A DNA stretch of 64,000 bases, taken from assembly GCA_963665015.2 (NCBI GenBank), contig CAXXSY010000003.1, forward strand, positions 124,001 to 188,000, given 5' to 3'. The notes under the pieces are model-generated. The model ran no database searches and had not been told where the DNA came from. It was given only the letters and a program-made list of their open reading frames with translations. This DNA comes from G963662655 sp963665015. Lineage in GTDB: Bacteria > Cloacimonadota > Cloacimonadia > Cloacimonadales > JAIOQZ01. Both the position numbers and the translations under genes were made by a program. Of this stretch, positions 35,945-45,847 are shown one piece after another (the first letter of the stretch is position 1; every line of letters begins with the position of its first letter).

Positions 35945-37420
35945 ATGTTATTGATGGGAGACAAGCGAACCAAGTCACTGAAAATTCTGCGGCGAATCAT
36001 CGTCAAACCGCACAGGATCGATCTGCGTATCGTCGATTATCACGTATCCTCCTACCTGATGCACCTCGACAACGATTCGATCCTCATCTCGGAGTTCGAA
36101 CCGAAGATGTACAACAACCTGCTGGAGCACTTCTCCGAATTTACGATGAAGCTTTCCGAACTGATCGGCTTCGAGCGGCTCGATCATACATTTAAAACGG
36201 AACTGCTGGAAGAGACGACCTTCAAGAAGACCAAGGCATATCGGCTGAGCGTACCCGAACTGGTCGATACCAAGTCGTCCCGCTACGTGATCAGACCCCT
36301 GCTGGCGGACAACGTGGCGGTTCGATTCAGGCTGAAGGATATGCCGCAGTTCAGGAGGATCGAAGAGATAACCGAGGACCGGCTGGTTTTCACCGGCAAC
36401 TACGACCATTTTCGAGCAGAATACGGGAAGGAGATCAATGGACTGGAGCTGAAGCTTCCTTTCGAGCGTATCATGTTCTCGGGGGTGTTCCAGCACGTAA
36501 AGGACGATAAATACGCGTTCGAAGAACACATGAACGATAACGCTGTCCGCAGCGTCTTGTTCAAGTACGCGGAGATGGATTTCACCGACAAGAACAAGCT
36601 CCTGCACTTCGACGTACACAAGAAGGCCGAGGAGCAGAACAAACCCGCTCAGGATAAACAGCGCAGCGTCGTGCTTCTGGTTGACGACAAGCCGGTGGTG
36701 ACCGACATCGTGCGCCAGATGCTGGAAACCAAGACTGATTACGACGTGATCGTGTCCAACGACAGCACCAAGACGATGGAACTGGTTATCGAGCATGAGC
36801 CGGATGTCATTCTGCTGGATCAGAAGATGCCGGAGATGAGCGGACTCGAGGTGGCGCAGTTACTGAAAGAGAAGCGCATTACGGCTCGTATTCCCATTAT
36901 CTTCATGACGGCCTACAACGACATGCGAACCTTCAACGAGGCGGCGGAACTCGGGGTCTCGGGATACATCCTGAAGCCCATCGATTCGAAGAAGCTGGTC
37001 GCAAAGCTCAATCAGGTCATCGGAAGCAAGCAAAAAACGACCTTCGACTTAAAGAATACAGCGATTTACATATGCTCCGACGACGAGGGATTCAGCCACG
37101 AACTGCAAACGGAATTGCGAAGTCGCGAGATCGAAGCACGGCACTTCCGCACCATGGAAGACATGATACGCGACAAGGTCGATACGAAGATCAGCGTCAT
37201 CGTCATTCGAATGCTGGGGCGCGGCGGAATGTCGCTCTCGATCGTCAATACGGTTCGCAGAAGAAACAATCTCAAGGATACCTTTATCATCGTCTATCCG
37301 CAGAAGGAATCGGAGATGAAGCTGCTGAAGGCCCTGAAGGATTCCCGACTGATTACGATGAACGATTCCGTGTCGGGAGGAAAGCTCGGATCCAAACTCG
37401 AGAAATACCTGGGAGTATAA
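35945..37420 (+). CDS. Response regulator with N-terminal unknown domain and two receiver-like domains
   Basis: A 491-residue soluble protein. Residues about 1-230 are beta-rich and not recognised. Residues about 240-360 are a clear receiver domain: VVLLVDDKPVVTDIV, phospho-acceptor Asp in VILLDQKMPEMSG, Thr in IFMTAYND and Lys in YILKPID. Residues about 370-491 look like a second, degenerate receiver (IYICSDDEGFSHELQTELRS, then VIVIRMLGRGGMS) that lacks an obvious phosphorylation site. There is no DNA-binding output, so it probably acts through protein contacts. GGAG lies upstream of the start. A small lipoprotein follows 2 bp later and a large PAS histidine kinase lies convergent beyond it. 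Confidence 0.75.
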   Translation: MLLMGDKRTKSLKILRRIIVKPHRIDLRIVDYHVSSYLMHLDNDSILISEFEPKMYNNLLEHFSEFTMKLSELIGFERLDHTFKTELLEETTFKKTKAYRLSVPELVDTKSSRYVIRPLLADNVAVRFRLKDMPQFRRIEEITEDRLVFTGNYDHFRAEYGKEINGLELKLPFERIMFSGVFQHVKDDKYAFEEHMNDNAVRSVLFKYAEMDFTDKNKLLHFDVHKKAEEQNKPAQDKQRSVVLLVDDKPVVTDIVRQMLETKTDYDVIVSNDSTKTMELVIEHEPDVILLDQKMPEMSGLEVAQLLKEKRITARIPIIFMTAYNDMRTFNEAAELGVSGYILKPIDSKKLVAKLNQVIGSKQKTTFDLKNTAIYICSDDEGFSHELQTELRSREIEARHFRTMEDMIRDKVDTKISVIVIRMLGRGGMSLSIVNTVRRRNNLKDTFIIVYPQKESEMKLLKALKDSRLITMNDSVSGGKLGSKLEKYLGV

Positions 37421-37422
37421 CC

Positions 37423-38025
37423 ATGAAATGGACTTTGCCGATACTCGTTTTGGCGCTCATTCTGGCAGGCTGTGACAGCTCCGGTGAGCTGCGCATCATC
37501 AACAGCACACAGAACATGCTCACCTTCTCCGTCGATGGCTCAACCTACGAACTGGCGGGTGGAACCTCGCATACGGTCGATCTCGATGTCGATAACGACT
37601 GGGAAATCTTCGAGACGGATTCGAAAGGGTACGTGCTGTTCATGGAGGGCGAGACGTTCCTGATCTGGGACAGTTACAACAACTCCTATACATCCTATAC
37701 CGAGGTCGATATCGAGAACGGCAAGACACTCGATGTCTATGCGGCACCCTCCCACGGTTGCGTGAAAATCGTCAACCAGAGCGATATTGCCGTAACTCGG
37801 GTGACCTACAATCGATACCGGGATGGACTCTTGGAGCAAACCAATGTCGAGATACTCGATGGCGATATCGATCCGGGAACGTCCTGGTATTGTCGGCTGT
37901 TTCCCTCATACGACATCTACGATGTATCCTATTCCTTCAGGATCGTCCTGCAAGACGATACGATCATCGACTACCCCGAAGCCATCATGAACCTGGACGA
38001 GGTCTATCTGATCGAACTGGAGTAA
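37423..38025 (+). CDS. Hypothetical lipoprotein
   Basis: A 200-residue predicted lipoprotein. The signal is TLPILVLALILAGCDSS with the lipobox Cys at residue 17, and GGGAG precedes the start. The mature part is beta-rich and acidic, with two similar segments (GELRIINSTQNMLTFSVDG and GCVKIVNQSDIAVTRVTY), suggesting a duplicated small sandwich. I do not recognise the family. It lies 2 bp after the response regulator, so they are co-transcribed; a longer upstream frame inside that gene is rejected. Confidence 0.7.
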   Translation: MKWTLPILVLALILAGCDSSGELRIINSTQNMLTFSVDGSTYELAGGTSHTVDLDVDNDWEIFETDSKGYVLFMEGETFLIWDSYNNSYTSYTEVDIENGKTLDVYAAPSHGCVKIVNQSDIAVTRVTYNRYRDGLLEQTNVEILDGDIDPGTSWYCRLFPSYDIYDVSYSFRIVLQDDTIIDYPEAIMNLDEVYLIELE

Positions 38026-38031
38026 GAGACC

Positions 38032-41000
38032 TTACTTCTCGAGCGTCTCCTTGACACTGGTGGCGAGGTCGTGGAACGAGAATGGCTTCTGGAGCAACCG
38101 GACATCTTCCTCGATAATTCCCTGTTTCGCGATGACGTTGGCGGTGTAGCCGGACATGAACAGGTACTTCATCTTCGGATTCATCTCCGTTAGGAATCTG
38201 GCGAGATCGGCGCCGTTCATTTCCGGCATGACGACATCGGTAACGAGCAGATCGATGCTCTCCCGATATTGACTCGCAATTTCAATCGCTTCCGTTGGGT
38301 CCTGCGCGATGATGACATTGTATCCCAGGCGTTCCAGCATGGTCCGGCCCATCTTGAGAATCGCGGGCTCGTCATCGACCAGCAGAATTCTTTCGGCCTT
38401 GCCCGACGGCAGATCCTCTCCCAGGTTCGATTTGATGTAAATTTGTTTTATCGAATGCGCAGGTAGATAGATGTGGAAAGTCGTCCCCTGGCCAACGACG
38501 CTGTCAACCGCAATGTGACCGTGATTCTGCATGATGACCCCATACACAGTCGCCAGACCAAGACCGGTTCCTTCCCCTACCTCTTTGGTCGTGAAGAAGG
38601 GCTCGAATATCTGTTTTATCGTTTCATCATTCATCCCGTGACCCGAATCGGAAAAGGTGAGCATCACGTATTTTCCTGGCTGGCATCCGCTTCGATTCTT
38701 ACAGGTTTCCTCATCGACTTCGATGTTGGCGGTTTCGATCGTGATCTTACCGATGCCGTCAATCGCGTCCCGAGCGTTTACGGAGAGGTTTGCCAGTATC
38801 TGCGCGAGCTGTGCTGGGTCGAGCCGGATTGCCGAGACATCTGCCCCCGGTTGCCAGTCCAGTTCGATGCTCTCGCCGATCATCCGTTGCAGCATCTTGA
38901 GCATTCCTTCGACGGTTTTGTTGATATCGAGTATTCTCGGAGATGCTGTTTGCTTGCGTGCGAAGGCGAGAAGCTGTCGTGTGAGATCGGCGGAGTGCTG
39001 TGCGGCGTGTTGGATTTCACGTACGCTATCGACCATCTCCTTGTTGTGCTTTGCCTCGTCGAGTATCAATTCGGCGTGACCCAGAATGACCAGCAGCATG
39101 TTGTTGAAGTCATGGGCGATTCCGCCGGCGAGTCTTCCCACGCTTTCCATTTTCTGAGACTGTATGAACTGCTGTTCCAGCTCGAGTTCGCGGGTGATGT
39201 CACGCTTTACGGCAACATAGTTGATGGTCTGTCCGTCCATATCACGGACTGGAGAAATGCTGGCCTCCTCATTGAAAATCGTGCCATTCTTTTTTTTGTT
39301 AACAAATCGGCCTTTCCAAACATGACCACTGGAAATTGTATTCCAGACTTTTTCATAGAATTCCTTACTGTGTTCTCCTCCGTCCAGCATTGTCGGCCGC
39401 TTTCCGATTGCTTCTTCCCGGGGATACCCGGTGACTTTCTCGAAGGCTGGATTAACGTATTCGATTATACCGTCCTGGTCCATCATAACGACCGTCTCGT
39501 CCGCCTGCTCGATCGCGGCGATCAACCGTTCACGCTCCGCTTCCGCTTTCTTTGCCTCGGTCACATCACGGGCAATCCCTACGATGCTGACGATGTTCCC
39601 GTTCTTGTCCTTGATACGGGCGCCGCTGGAGACAAGCCATCGGTAGCTGCCGTTCCGATGCCGGATGCGAAACTCGAAATTCGTTACCTTATCAAGGCTG
39701 GTGACGATCTCCTGAAAATACTGATAGCATCGGGACAGATCATCGGGATGAGCGTAGGTTTCGAATGATTGTCCGATCGCGTTTTCCGCCTGCTCTCCGA
39801 CAAAGTGGATCCAGTTCGGCGATATGTATGAAAAAGTCCCGTCCGGGTTGAACGCGAATACGATATCGCTGGCGTTTTCGACATAGGAGCGGAATCGTTC
39901 CTCGCTCTTGCGAAGCTCCTCTTCTGCCAGCTTTCTTTCCGTGATATCGATCGTCAGGATCACGACACGCTCCACCTCGCCTTTCTCGTTCCTGATCCCG
40001 CTGAAATGCTGACTCAGGAACCTCTTTTTTCCGGATATGGAGCGTACGCCGGTTGTCTCGATCTCGGGAATAAGGTAGGTACCGCCTTCTCGATACACCC
40101 GTCGCACTTCTTTCTGGTAGTCGGAGAAGTACTCGTCCCGCTCATTCAGTTGGAGCGCTTTGCGTTCCCGCAAATCTTTCTGAAGTCGTTCCGGCGTCAT
40201 CTCCCAGACGTCAAGCCACGCCTGGTTGTATAACAGCAGTTGTCCTGTGGTACTTCGGACCGAGATGCCGATCGGTGAATTTTCGATCACGGTGCGTGCC
40301 AGCATTTCACTCTGGCGCAGCGCTTCATCGGATTTCTTCCGCTCCGTGAGATCGCGACAGAAGCTTATAAATTGCCCCCCCTGTTCTTCAAGGTACGAGA
40401 TCGAAAGTTCGACCGGTATCAGGCGACCGTCTTTCCTTCGTTGCAGGCTTTCGAAAATCTTGGATCCGTCGCGGATGATTTCCTGAGCTTTCCGGACGAT
40501 TTCGTCGTAATCATCACTCGCTTCGATGTCTTCGATTCGCATCGCGAGAAGCTCTTCACGGGAGTATCCGATCATCTCACAATAGGCGTCGTTGACCTCG
40601 ACAAATAGTCCTTCGATACTCGCAACCCAGAACCCATCGACCGTAGTCTGGATGATACGATTGAGGTAGTTCTCGCGTTTGACGACAGCGATTTCCATCT
40701 CTTTCCGGTCGGTGATATCGTAGTTGATACCGGTCATGCGGTAGGGTTCGTTGTTCTCATCGACAAGCGTGATACCGATTCCTTTCAGGAAGCGAATCGA
40801 TTCATCCGGGCGAATAATTCGAAACTCGATATCGAGTGGTTTGACTTCCTGTTTCGACAGCATGATTTTCGTCATGACCGCATCGAGATCGTCCGGATGG
40901 ACACAGCAGCACCAATCCTCGAATTTCCGGTCGCATGGGTTCAGGGATATCCCATAGAGCTCACACATTCGCTTGTCCCAGATCAGATGATCGGCTTTCA

Positions 41001-42648
41001 CATCGAGGTCCCATACGCCGATGTTGGCCGCCATGGCCGCGAGCTCGAAACGCTCGTTCAGACGTTCGATCATCTGGACATTTTTCTGGTCTTCCGTGAT
41101 ATCGTGGAAGATCGCGCCGATTCCGATACTCCCTTCACGGAGTTTGAGCGGAAATTTGATCGCCTCGAAAATGCGATCGTTGATGATCTCAATATTCCTG
41201 ATCGGTTTGTTCAGGCGCAGTGCTTCACGATCGGATTGCCGACAGATTTCCACGTTATGTGGCGGAAAGATGGCATCATCGCTTATTCCAATAACCTCAT
41301 CGCGCTCCTTGTCGATCAGATCGAGAAACGCGCGATTGGCGACTACATACTTGAAGTTCTCATCCTTGATGAAGATAAGGTCTTCGTGGGTGTTGATAAA
41401 AGACTGATAAAGGTGTTCACTGTCGCTAAGTTTCTTCTCCGCTTGCTTGCGTTCCGTGATATCTTCGACGATGGTGGCAAATTGTCCGGGCGAAGTCTGA
41501 TACGCGGTTACCTGAAAATATTCATCCAGTTGGCCGGAGTATCTTTCGAACTTGACCATTTCACCCGTCAGGGCCACTTTTCCGTAGGTTTCGATCCAGG
41601 AATCCTCTGTCATGGGCAATACATCGAGAACCGTTCTGCCAATGATATCCGATGCTTTGCAACCAATCATTCTCTCGAATGCGGGATTCACGGTAAGGAA
41701 ACGATAATCGACCGGTTTTCCGTTCTCGTCGCAGATGATCTCGTGCAGGGCGAATCCATTGAGCATCTCATTGAACAATGTCGTATATTTCTCTTCCGCT
41801 TTATGCCTGTCTGTTGTATCGGTTGTGAACCCGAGAAAGCGATTGTCGGACAAACTAACCGCAGCAATCCGCCACCAGCGTATCTCTCCGACTTTACACT
41901 GGTATTTCAATTCTCCATCGGAATATCCTTGATCAATGAGCTGCTGAAAGTGCTGAAATGCTTCCTTCTCTTGATCGGGGGGGATGATATCCTTAATGCT
42001 CATCCCGAGCAGTTCATCTTCCGAATATCCGGTCATTTTGCATGCAGCAGGGTTGACCTGCATGTATTCACCCTTTTCGTTGGTGATAAAGACACCGTGC
42101 GGTGCGTTGTCGAAATAGCTTCGGAGCTTCTCCTCTCGTTCTCGCAGCGCGAGGTTGTTCGCCTTGCGCTCGGAAATATCCCGGACAATCGCCCAGAGGT
42201 AACTCGGTTTCCCCTCATTGTCCAATCCTACATACGACTGAATTTCCGCCGGTACAATGGAACCGTTTTTGTGTATATATTCTTTCTCGTACAGTCCGGA
42301 ATATCCGTTATTCTTCAATCGTTTGTACCATATTTCATCGATCTCCCATTGACGCCATTTCTCAACTGTAATCAACAGGATTTCTTCGATACTGATCAGC
42401 TCCTCCAGCGTATAGCCGAGCATGTTGCAAAAGGCCTGATTCGCATCCAGAATTCGCCGCTGGAGATTGATGATTACGATTCCGTCTCGACTTTGTTCGA
42501 AGAAAGTGCGCAATTCCGGTGTCATGTTCGTTTGAGTCTTCTCGGAAAGTTCCTTTTTCAATTCATTCAATTGTGCTTCAAGCTCGGAACATCGATTTAC
42601 CAATGAACTCACTATATTCAAGTGCTTATTATCAGAATCATGCGTCAT
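38032..42648 (-). CDS. Hybrid histidine kinase with nine PAS domains
   Basis: A 1538-residue cytoplasmic sensor kinase with no membrane segment. After a short coiled coil I count nine PAS/PAC units, recognisable by openers such as SRDGIVIINLQRRILDANQA, APHGVFITNEKGEYMQVNPA, TVDGFWVASIEGLFVEVNDA and DETVVMMDQDGIIEYVNPA. The kinase core follows: HisKA with SVGRLAGGIAHDFNNMLL near residue 1175, then the ATPase boxes (LSVNARDAID, DSGHGMNDETI, GEGTGLGLATVYGV). A C-terminal receiver (ERILLVDDEPAILK, Asp in LLVTDVVMPEMNG, Lys in RLLQKPFS) makes it a hybrid kinase. It probably senses cytosolic redox or ligands. It converges with the lipoprotein gene 6 bp away. Confidence 0.92.
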   Translation of the reverse strand: MTHDSDNKHLNIVSSLVNRCSELEAQLNELKKELSEKTQTNMTPELRTFFEQSRDGIVIINLQRRILDANQAFCNMLGYTLEELISIEEILLITVEKWRQWEIDEIWYKRLKNNGYSGLYEKEYIHKNGSIVPAEIQSYVGLDNEGKPSYLWAIVRDISERKANNLALREREEKLRSYFDNAPHGVFITNEKGEYMQVNPAACKMTGYSEDELLGMSIKDIIPPDQEKEAFQHFQQLIDQGYSDGELKYQCKVGEIRWWRIAAVSLSDNRFLGFTTDTTDRHKAEEKYTTLFNEMLNGFALHEIICDENGKPVDYRFLTVNPAFERMIGCKASDIIGRTVLDVLPMTEDSWIETYGKVALTGEMVKFERYSGQLDEYFQVTAYQTSPGQFATIVEDITERKQAEKKLSDSEHLYQSFINTHEDLIFIKDENFKYVVANRAFLDLIDKERDEVIGISDDAIFPPHNVEICRQSDREALRLNKPIRNIEIINDRIFEAIKFPLKLREGSIGIGAIFHDITEDQKNVQMIERLNERFELAAMAANIGVWDLDVKADHLIWDKRMCELYGISLNPCDRKFEDWCCCVHPDDLDAVMTKIMLSKQEVKPLDIEFRIIRPDESIRFLKGIGITLVDENNEPYRMTGINYDITDRKEMEIAVVKRENYLNRIIQTTVDGFWVASIEGLFVEVNDAYCEMIGYSREELLAMRIEDIEASDDYDEIVRKAQEIIRDGSKIFESLQRRKDGRLIPVELSISYLEEQGGQFISFCRDLTERKKSDEALRQSEMLARTVIENSPIGISVRSTTGQLLLYNQAWLDVWEMTPERLQKDLRERKALQLNERDEYFSDYQKEVRRVYREGGTYLIPEIETTGVRSISGKKRFLSQHFSGIRNEKGEVERVVILTIDITERKLAEEELRKSEERFRSYVENASDIVFAFNPDGTFSYISPNWIHFVGEQAENAIGQSFETYAHPDDLSRCYQYFQEIVTSLDKVTNFEFRIRHRNGSYRWLVSSGARIKDKNGNIVSIVGIARDVTEAKKAEAERERLIAAIEQADETVVMMDQDGIIEYVNPAFEKVTGYPREEAIGKRPTMLDGGEHSKEFYEKVWNTISSGHVWKGRFVNKKKNGTIFNEEASISPVRDMDGQTINYVAVKRDITRELELEQQFIQSQKMESVGRLAGGIAHDFNNMLLVILGHAELILDEAKHNKEMVDSVREIQHAAQHSADLTRQLLAFARKQTASPRILDINKTVEGMLKMLQRMIGESIELDWQPGADVSAIRLDPAQLAQILANLSVNARDAIDGIGKITIETANIEVDEETCKNRSGCQPGKYVMLTFSDSGHGMNDETIKQIFEPFFTTKEVGEGTGLGLATVYGVIMQNHGHIAVDSVVGQGTTFHIYLPAHSIKQIYIKSNLGEDLPSGKAERILLVDDEPAILKMGRTMLERLGYNVIIAQDPTEAIEIASQYRESIDLLVTDVVMPEMNGADLARFLTEMNPKMKYLFMSGYTANVIAKQGIIEEDVRLLQKPFSFHDLATSVKETLEK

Positions 42649-42986
42649 GCATTTGGGTCCTTATCAATTATTTCCCTCATGATATAATAAGAACGAAACA
42701 GGCCAATTGTCAACCAATACATTTGAGAACAGCCATTGTTTCCAACAATCTGTCATACCCATTAAATCCCTTAAAATTAATAACTTATACTTCTTCTCAT
42801 TCCGGCATAGCGAAGAGAATCCACTCCTGCCGCATAGGTATCGGGTGAACACTATTCAGGGAAAACAAGCTGCGAGACCCGTCTCCGCACGAGAATCAAT
42901 CCTTCACGCCATGAGAACGAGCTGAAAAAATTTTCCACAGGCATGATTCGAAACGCCACCGTCGGATGGAGTTCTGGAAAATTACA
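42649..42986. other. Divergent intergenic region, no gene
   Basis: About 340 AT-rich bases between the minus-strand kinase and obgE. Beyond the obgE promoter at its right end I see no gene, repeat or RNA. Confidence 0.6.
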
Positions 42987-43015
42987 TTGACGCCACGAGT
43001 CGAATATCCTATGAA
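42987..43015 (+). promoter_or_regulatory. Sigma-70-like promoter of obgE
   Basis: TTGACG (42987-42992), 17-bp spacer, TATGAA (43010-43015), 26 bp before the obgE start. Five and four matches to consensus. Confidence 0.5.
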
Positions 43016-43041
43016 TCGATCATCACAAAGAAGGAAAAAAT

Positions 43042-44073
43042 ATGTTCATCGATTTCGCTAAAATCAAGATCAAGGCAGGAGACGGCGGTGCCGGAGCTAT
43101 CAGTTTCCGGCGCGAAAAATTTGTTCCCAAAGGCGGCCCCGACGGCGGCGACGGTGGCAAGGGCGGCGATGTGATCGCTGTCGGCGACGAGAACCTCAAC
43201 ACCCTCATCGAATACCGATTCTCGAAGCTCTACGAAGCCGGCAACGGGGAACCTGGCTCCAGCAATAACAAATTCGGGCACGCGGGAGAGAACGTCGTGC
43301 TTCGCTTCCCGCTGGGAACCATACTGTACGACATCACCGACGGGAAGCACAAGAAGCTCGCGGACATTACCGATCATCAGCAGGAGATCGTCCTCGCGCA
43401 AGGCGGTATCGGCGGTAGGGGGAATACCCGATTCGCCACCGCGACCAACCAGGCGCCCCGCCGTGCCGATTCCGGTCGCCCGGGCGAGTTCCTCGACCTG
43501 GAACTCGAGCTGCGGCTGATGGCGGACGTGGGGCTGGTCGGATTCCCGAACGCCGGGAAATCGACGCTCCTCAGCTCGATCTCGGCCGCGCATCCCAAGA
43601 TCGCCAACTACCCTTTCACCACGCTCGAACCATCGTTGGGCGTTATCCAACTCCAGGATTACCAGTCCTTCCTGATGGCGGACATTCCGGGTATCATCGA
43701 AGGCGCGCACGAGGGCAAAGGGCTCGGTATCCAGTTTCTGCGGCACATCGAGCGAACGCGCGTGCTGCTCTTCCTGATCGATATCGACGAGATCGACCCG
43801 GTCAAACAGTACCAGACCCTGAAGAAGGAACTGCACCTGTACGATCCGCACATGGACAGGAAGCCTCACATCATCGCGCTGAGCAAGATCGACACCATTC
43901 CCCAGGAGGATCGGGAAGATATATCCGCCATGATCGCAAAGGAATTCAAGTCCAAGCTCCACGAGCAGATCATCCCCATCTCCGCCGTGGCGCACATCAA
44001 TACGGACAAACTGAAACGCGTCCTGTACGATACCATCCGGAAGCAGGATGAAGCGGATTCTCGCCTGGATTAA
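43042..44073 (+). CDS. obgE: GTPase ObgE/CgtA
   Basis: A 343-residue essential GTPase tied to 50S ribosome assembly and the stringent response. The glycine-rich Obg fold fills residues 1-158 (IKAGDGGAGAISFRREKF, GGPDGGDGGKGGDVI). The GTPase domain has G1 VGFPNAGKSTLL, G3 ADIPGIIEGAHEGKGLG and G4 ALSKID. The C-terminal extension found in some species is absent, as in many FCB members. AAGGAAAAA precedes the start. dprA overlaps its 3' end by 26 bp. Confidence 0.96.
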   Translation: MFIDFAKIKIKAGDGGAGAISFRREKFVPKGGPDGGDGGKGGDVIAVGDENLNTLIEYRFSKLYEAGNGEPGSSNNKFGHAGENVVLRFPLGTILYDITDGKHKKLADITDHQQEIVLAQGGIGGRGNTRFATATNQAPRRADSGRPGEFLDLELELRLMADVGLVGFPNAGKSTLLSSISAAHPKIANYPFTTLEPSLGVIQLQDYQSFLMADIPGIIEGAHEGKGLGIQFLRHIERTRVLLFLIDIDEIDPVKQYQTLKKELHLYDPHMDRKPHIIALSKIDTIPQEDREDISAMIAKEFKSKLHEQIIPISAVAHINTDKLKRVLYDTIRKQDEADSRLD

Positions 44074-45139
44074 ACTGACCTCGATCGCTTCGATCGGACT
44101 GACCAAAGCCCTTCAACTGGTCAAAATGTTCGGCGAACCCATCGAATTTCTGGGCAGCCCGGCTCTCCGGTTCAAGTCGTGCGACTTCCTCAATCCGGAA
44201 GCCATTGCCGAGCTCGCGAAGCCCCTGAAGCCGAGTGAATTTCGCAAGGAGTCCAGGTTGATCGAGAAGATGGACATCCGGTTCGTCAGCCTGCTCGAAG
44301 ACGATTATCCGTCGCTTCTCAAATCGATATATTATCCACCGCCGTACCTATTCTATCGCGGCGAACTGAGGCAGGACGATTTCCGGCGGGTCCTCGCGGT
44401 CGTGGGTACACGCAGACCGTCGAGTTACGGCAAGATGATGGCGGAAAAGCTGTGCAATGGACTGACCAAAGCCGGCTTCACGATCGTCAGCGGGATGGCG
44501 CACGGCATCGATACCGTGGCGCATCGAACCGCACTCGCAAACGGCGGTAAAACCTACGCCATCCTCGGTACGCCGGTCGATCACATCTATCCCGCAGGCA
44601 ACCGCGAGCTCTCCGAAGAGATCATGAACCGTGGTGCGCTCATCTCGGAATTCGTGCCCGGATCGGCCGGCTCGAAGGGGAATTTCCCGCGCCGCAACCG
44701 CGTGATCAGCGGCCTGACGTTGGGAACGGTGGTGATCGAGGGCTCTTGCAAGAGCGGGGCGCTCATCACCTCGAAATACGCCACCGATCAGAATCGCGAC
44801 GTCTTCGCACTGCCCGGCGACATCAACCGTGTGCAGGCGGAAGGTCCCAACCAGCTTATCCAGCAGGGCGCGACCCTGGTCACCTCGGCGGAAGACATCA
44901 TGGGACACTACGGCATCCTGCCTTCCGCGGACGATCAGATCGACGTCTTTCCCGAGCTGAATCCGCGCGAGGAGGCGGTGTACCAAATCCTGGTCGAGCA
45001 CAAGCCCGAGATGGATATCGACAGCCTGTACGTGCTCTGCGAAATGCCAATCTCCGAGCTATCGACCGTGCTCCTCGGACTCGACCTCAAGGGCGTGATC
45101 AAGCGCATGCCCGGCAACAAAATCGCGCCGCTCTACTGA
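44048..45139 (+). CDS. dprA: DNA processing protein DprA
   Basis: A 363-residue protein that loads RecA onto incoming single-stranded DNA in natural transformation. The Rossmann-like core is clear: VVGTRRPSSYGKMMAEKL, IVSGMAHGIDTVAHRTAL, YAILGTPVDHIYPAGNREL, FPRRNRVISGLTLGTVVIEG and SGALITSKYATDQNRDVFALPG. A C-terminal winged-helix-like domain follows (LNPREEAVYQILVEH). The start lies inside obgE (26-bp overlap) with GGAAGCAGG upstream. A TfoX-C gene elsewhere in the window also hints at competence-type functions. Confidence 0.94.
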   Translation: MKRILAWIKLTSIASIGLTKALQLVKMFGEPIEFLGSPALRFKSCDFLNPEAIAELAKPLKPSEFRKESRLIEKMDIRFVSLLEDDYPSLLKSIYYPPPYLFYRGELRQDDFRRVLAVVGTRRPSSYGKMMAEKLCNGLTKAGFTIVSGMAHGIDTVAHRTALANGGKTYAILGTPVDHIYPAGNRELSEEIMNRGALISEFVPGSAGSKGNFPRRNRVISGLTLGTVVIEGSCKSGALITSKYATDQNRDVFALPGDINRVQAEGPNQLIQQGATLVTSAEDIMGHYGILPSADDQIDVFPELNPREEAVYQILVEHKPEMDIDSLYVLCEMPISELSTVLLGLDLKGVIKRMPGNKIAPLY

Positions 45140-45154
45140 CGAAAGGAACAAACT

Positions 45155-45847
45155 ATGGCAAACCGACCGAAGAAAATCACCCGTAACTACCTCATGCACC
45201 CCGAGGGCTCCGTCCTCATCGAGACCGGCGACACGAAGGTGATCTGCACCGCAACCGTGCTCGATACCGTTCCGCCGTTCCTCCGAGACAGCGGACAGGG
45301 GTGGATCACCGCCGAATACGGCATGCTCCCGAGAAGCACCAACACCCGCAACAGCCGTCCCGGGCCTTCCCGCAAACCCAACGGACGATCCACCGAAATC
45401 CAGCGTCTGATCGGTCGTTCGCTACGCGCGGTGGTCGATATGTCCAAAATGCCCGGCTACACCGTGCAGCTCGATTGCGATGTGCTGCAAGCCGACGGCG
45501 GAACCCGAACCGCCGCCATCACCGGCGCCTGCGTTGCCATGCAGGATGCCTTCGAATGGATGATCGAGAATGGAAAGATCGCGGAGAATCCCATGCGGGA
45601 GATGGTCGCCGCCATCAGCGTGGGGATCGTCGGGGGAGAGCCGGTGGTCGATCTATGCTACGACGAGGATTCCCGCGCCGACGTCGATATGAACGTGGTG
45701 ATGACCGAGTCGGGGAAGTTCATCGAAGTCCAGGCGACCGGCGAGAAGGACACGTTTACCCTCGAACAGCACATCGAACTGCTGAATCTGGCGAAGGACG
45801 CGATCGGGGAGTTGGTCGGGATGCAGAGGGAGGCGCTTATTCGGTGA
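45155..45847 (+). CDS. rph: Ribonuclease PH
   Basis: A 230-residue phosphorolytic exonuclease that trims tRNA 3' ends. Motifs: SVLIETGDTKVICTATV, GWITAEYGMLPRSTNTRN, GRSTEIQRLIGRSLRAVVD, LDCDVLQADGGTRTAAITGA and DLCYDEDSRADVDMNVVMT. Slightly shorter at the N-terminus than the usual 238-240 residues, where a few leading residues are missing. AAAGGA precedes the start. Its last 11 bases overlap the end of the convergent nuclease-like gene. Confidence 0.95.
   Translation: MANRPKKITRNYLMHPEGSVLIETGDTKVICTATVLDTVPPFLRDSGQGWITAEYGMLPRSTNTRNSRPGPSRKPNGRSTEIQRLIGRSLRAVVDMSKMPGYTVQLDCDVLQADGGTRTAAITGACVAMQDAFEWMIENGKIAENPMREMVAAISVGIVGGEPVVDLCYDEDSRADVDMNVVMTESGKFIEVQATGEKDTFTLEQHIELLNLAKDAIGELVGMQREALIR

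Noticed and set aside
40897..42606. 569-codon plus-strand frame opposite the PAS kinase
   Set aside because: It is a shadow of the PAS-coding strand, with no domain of its own.
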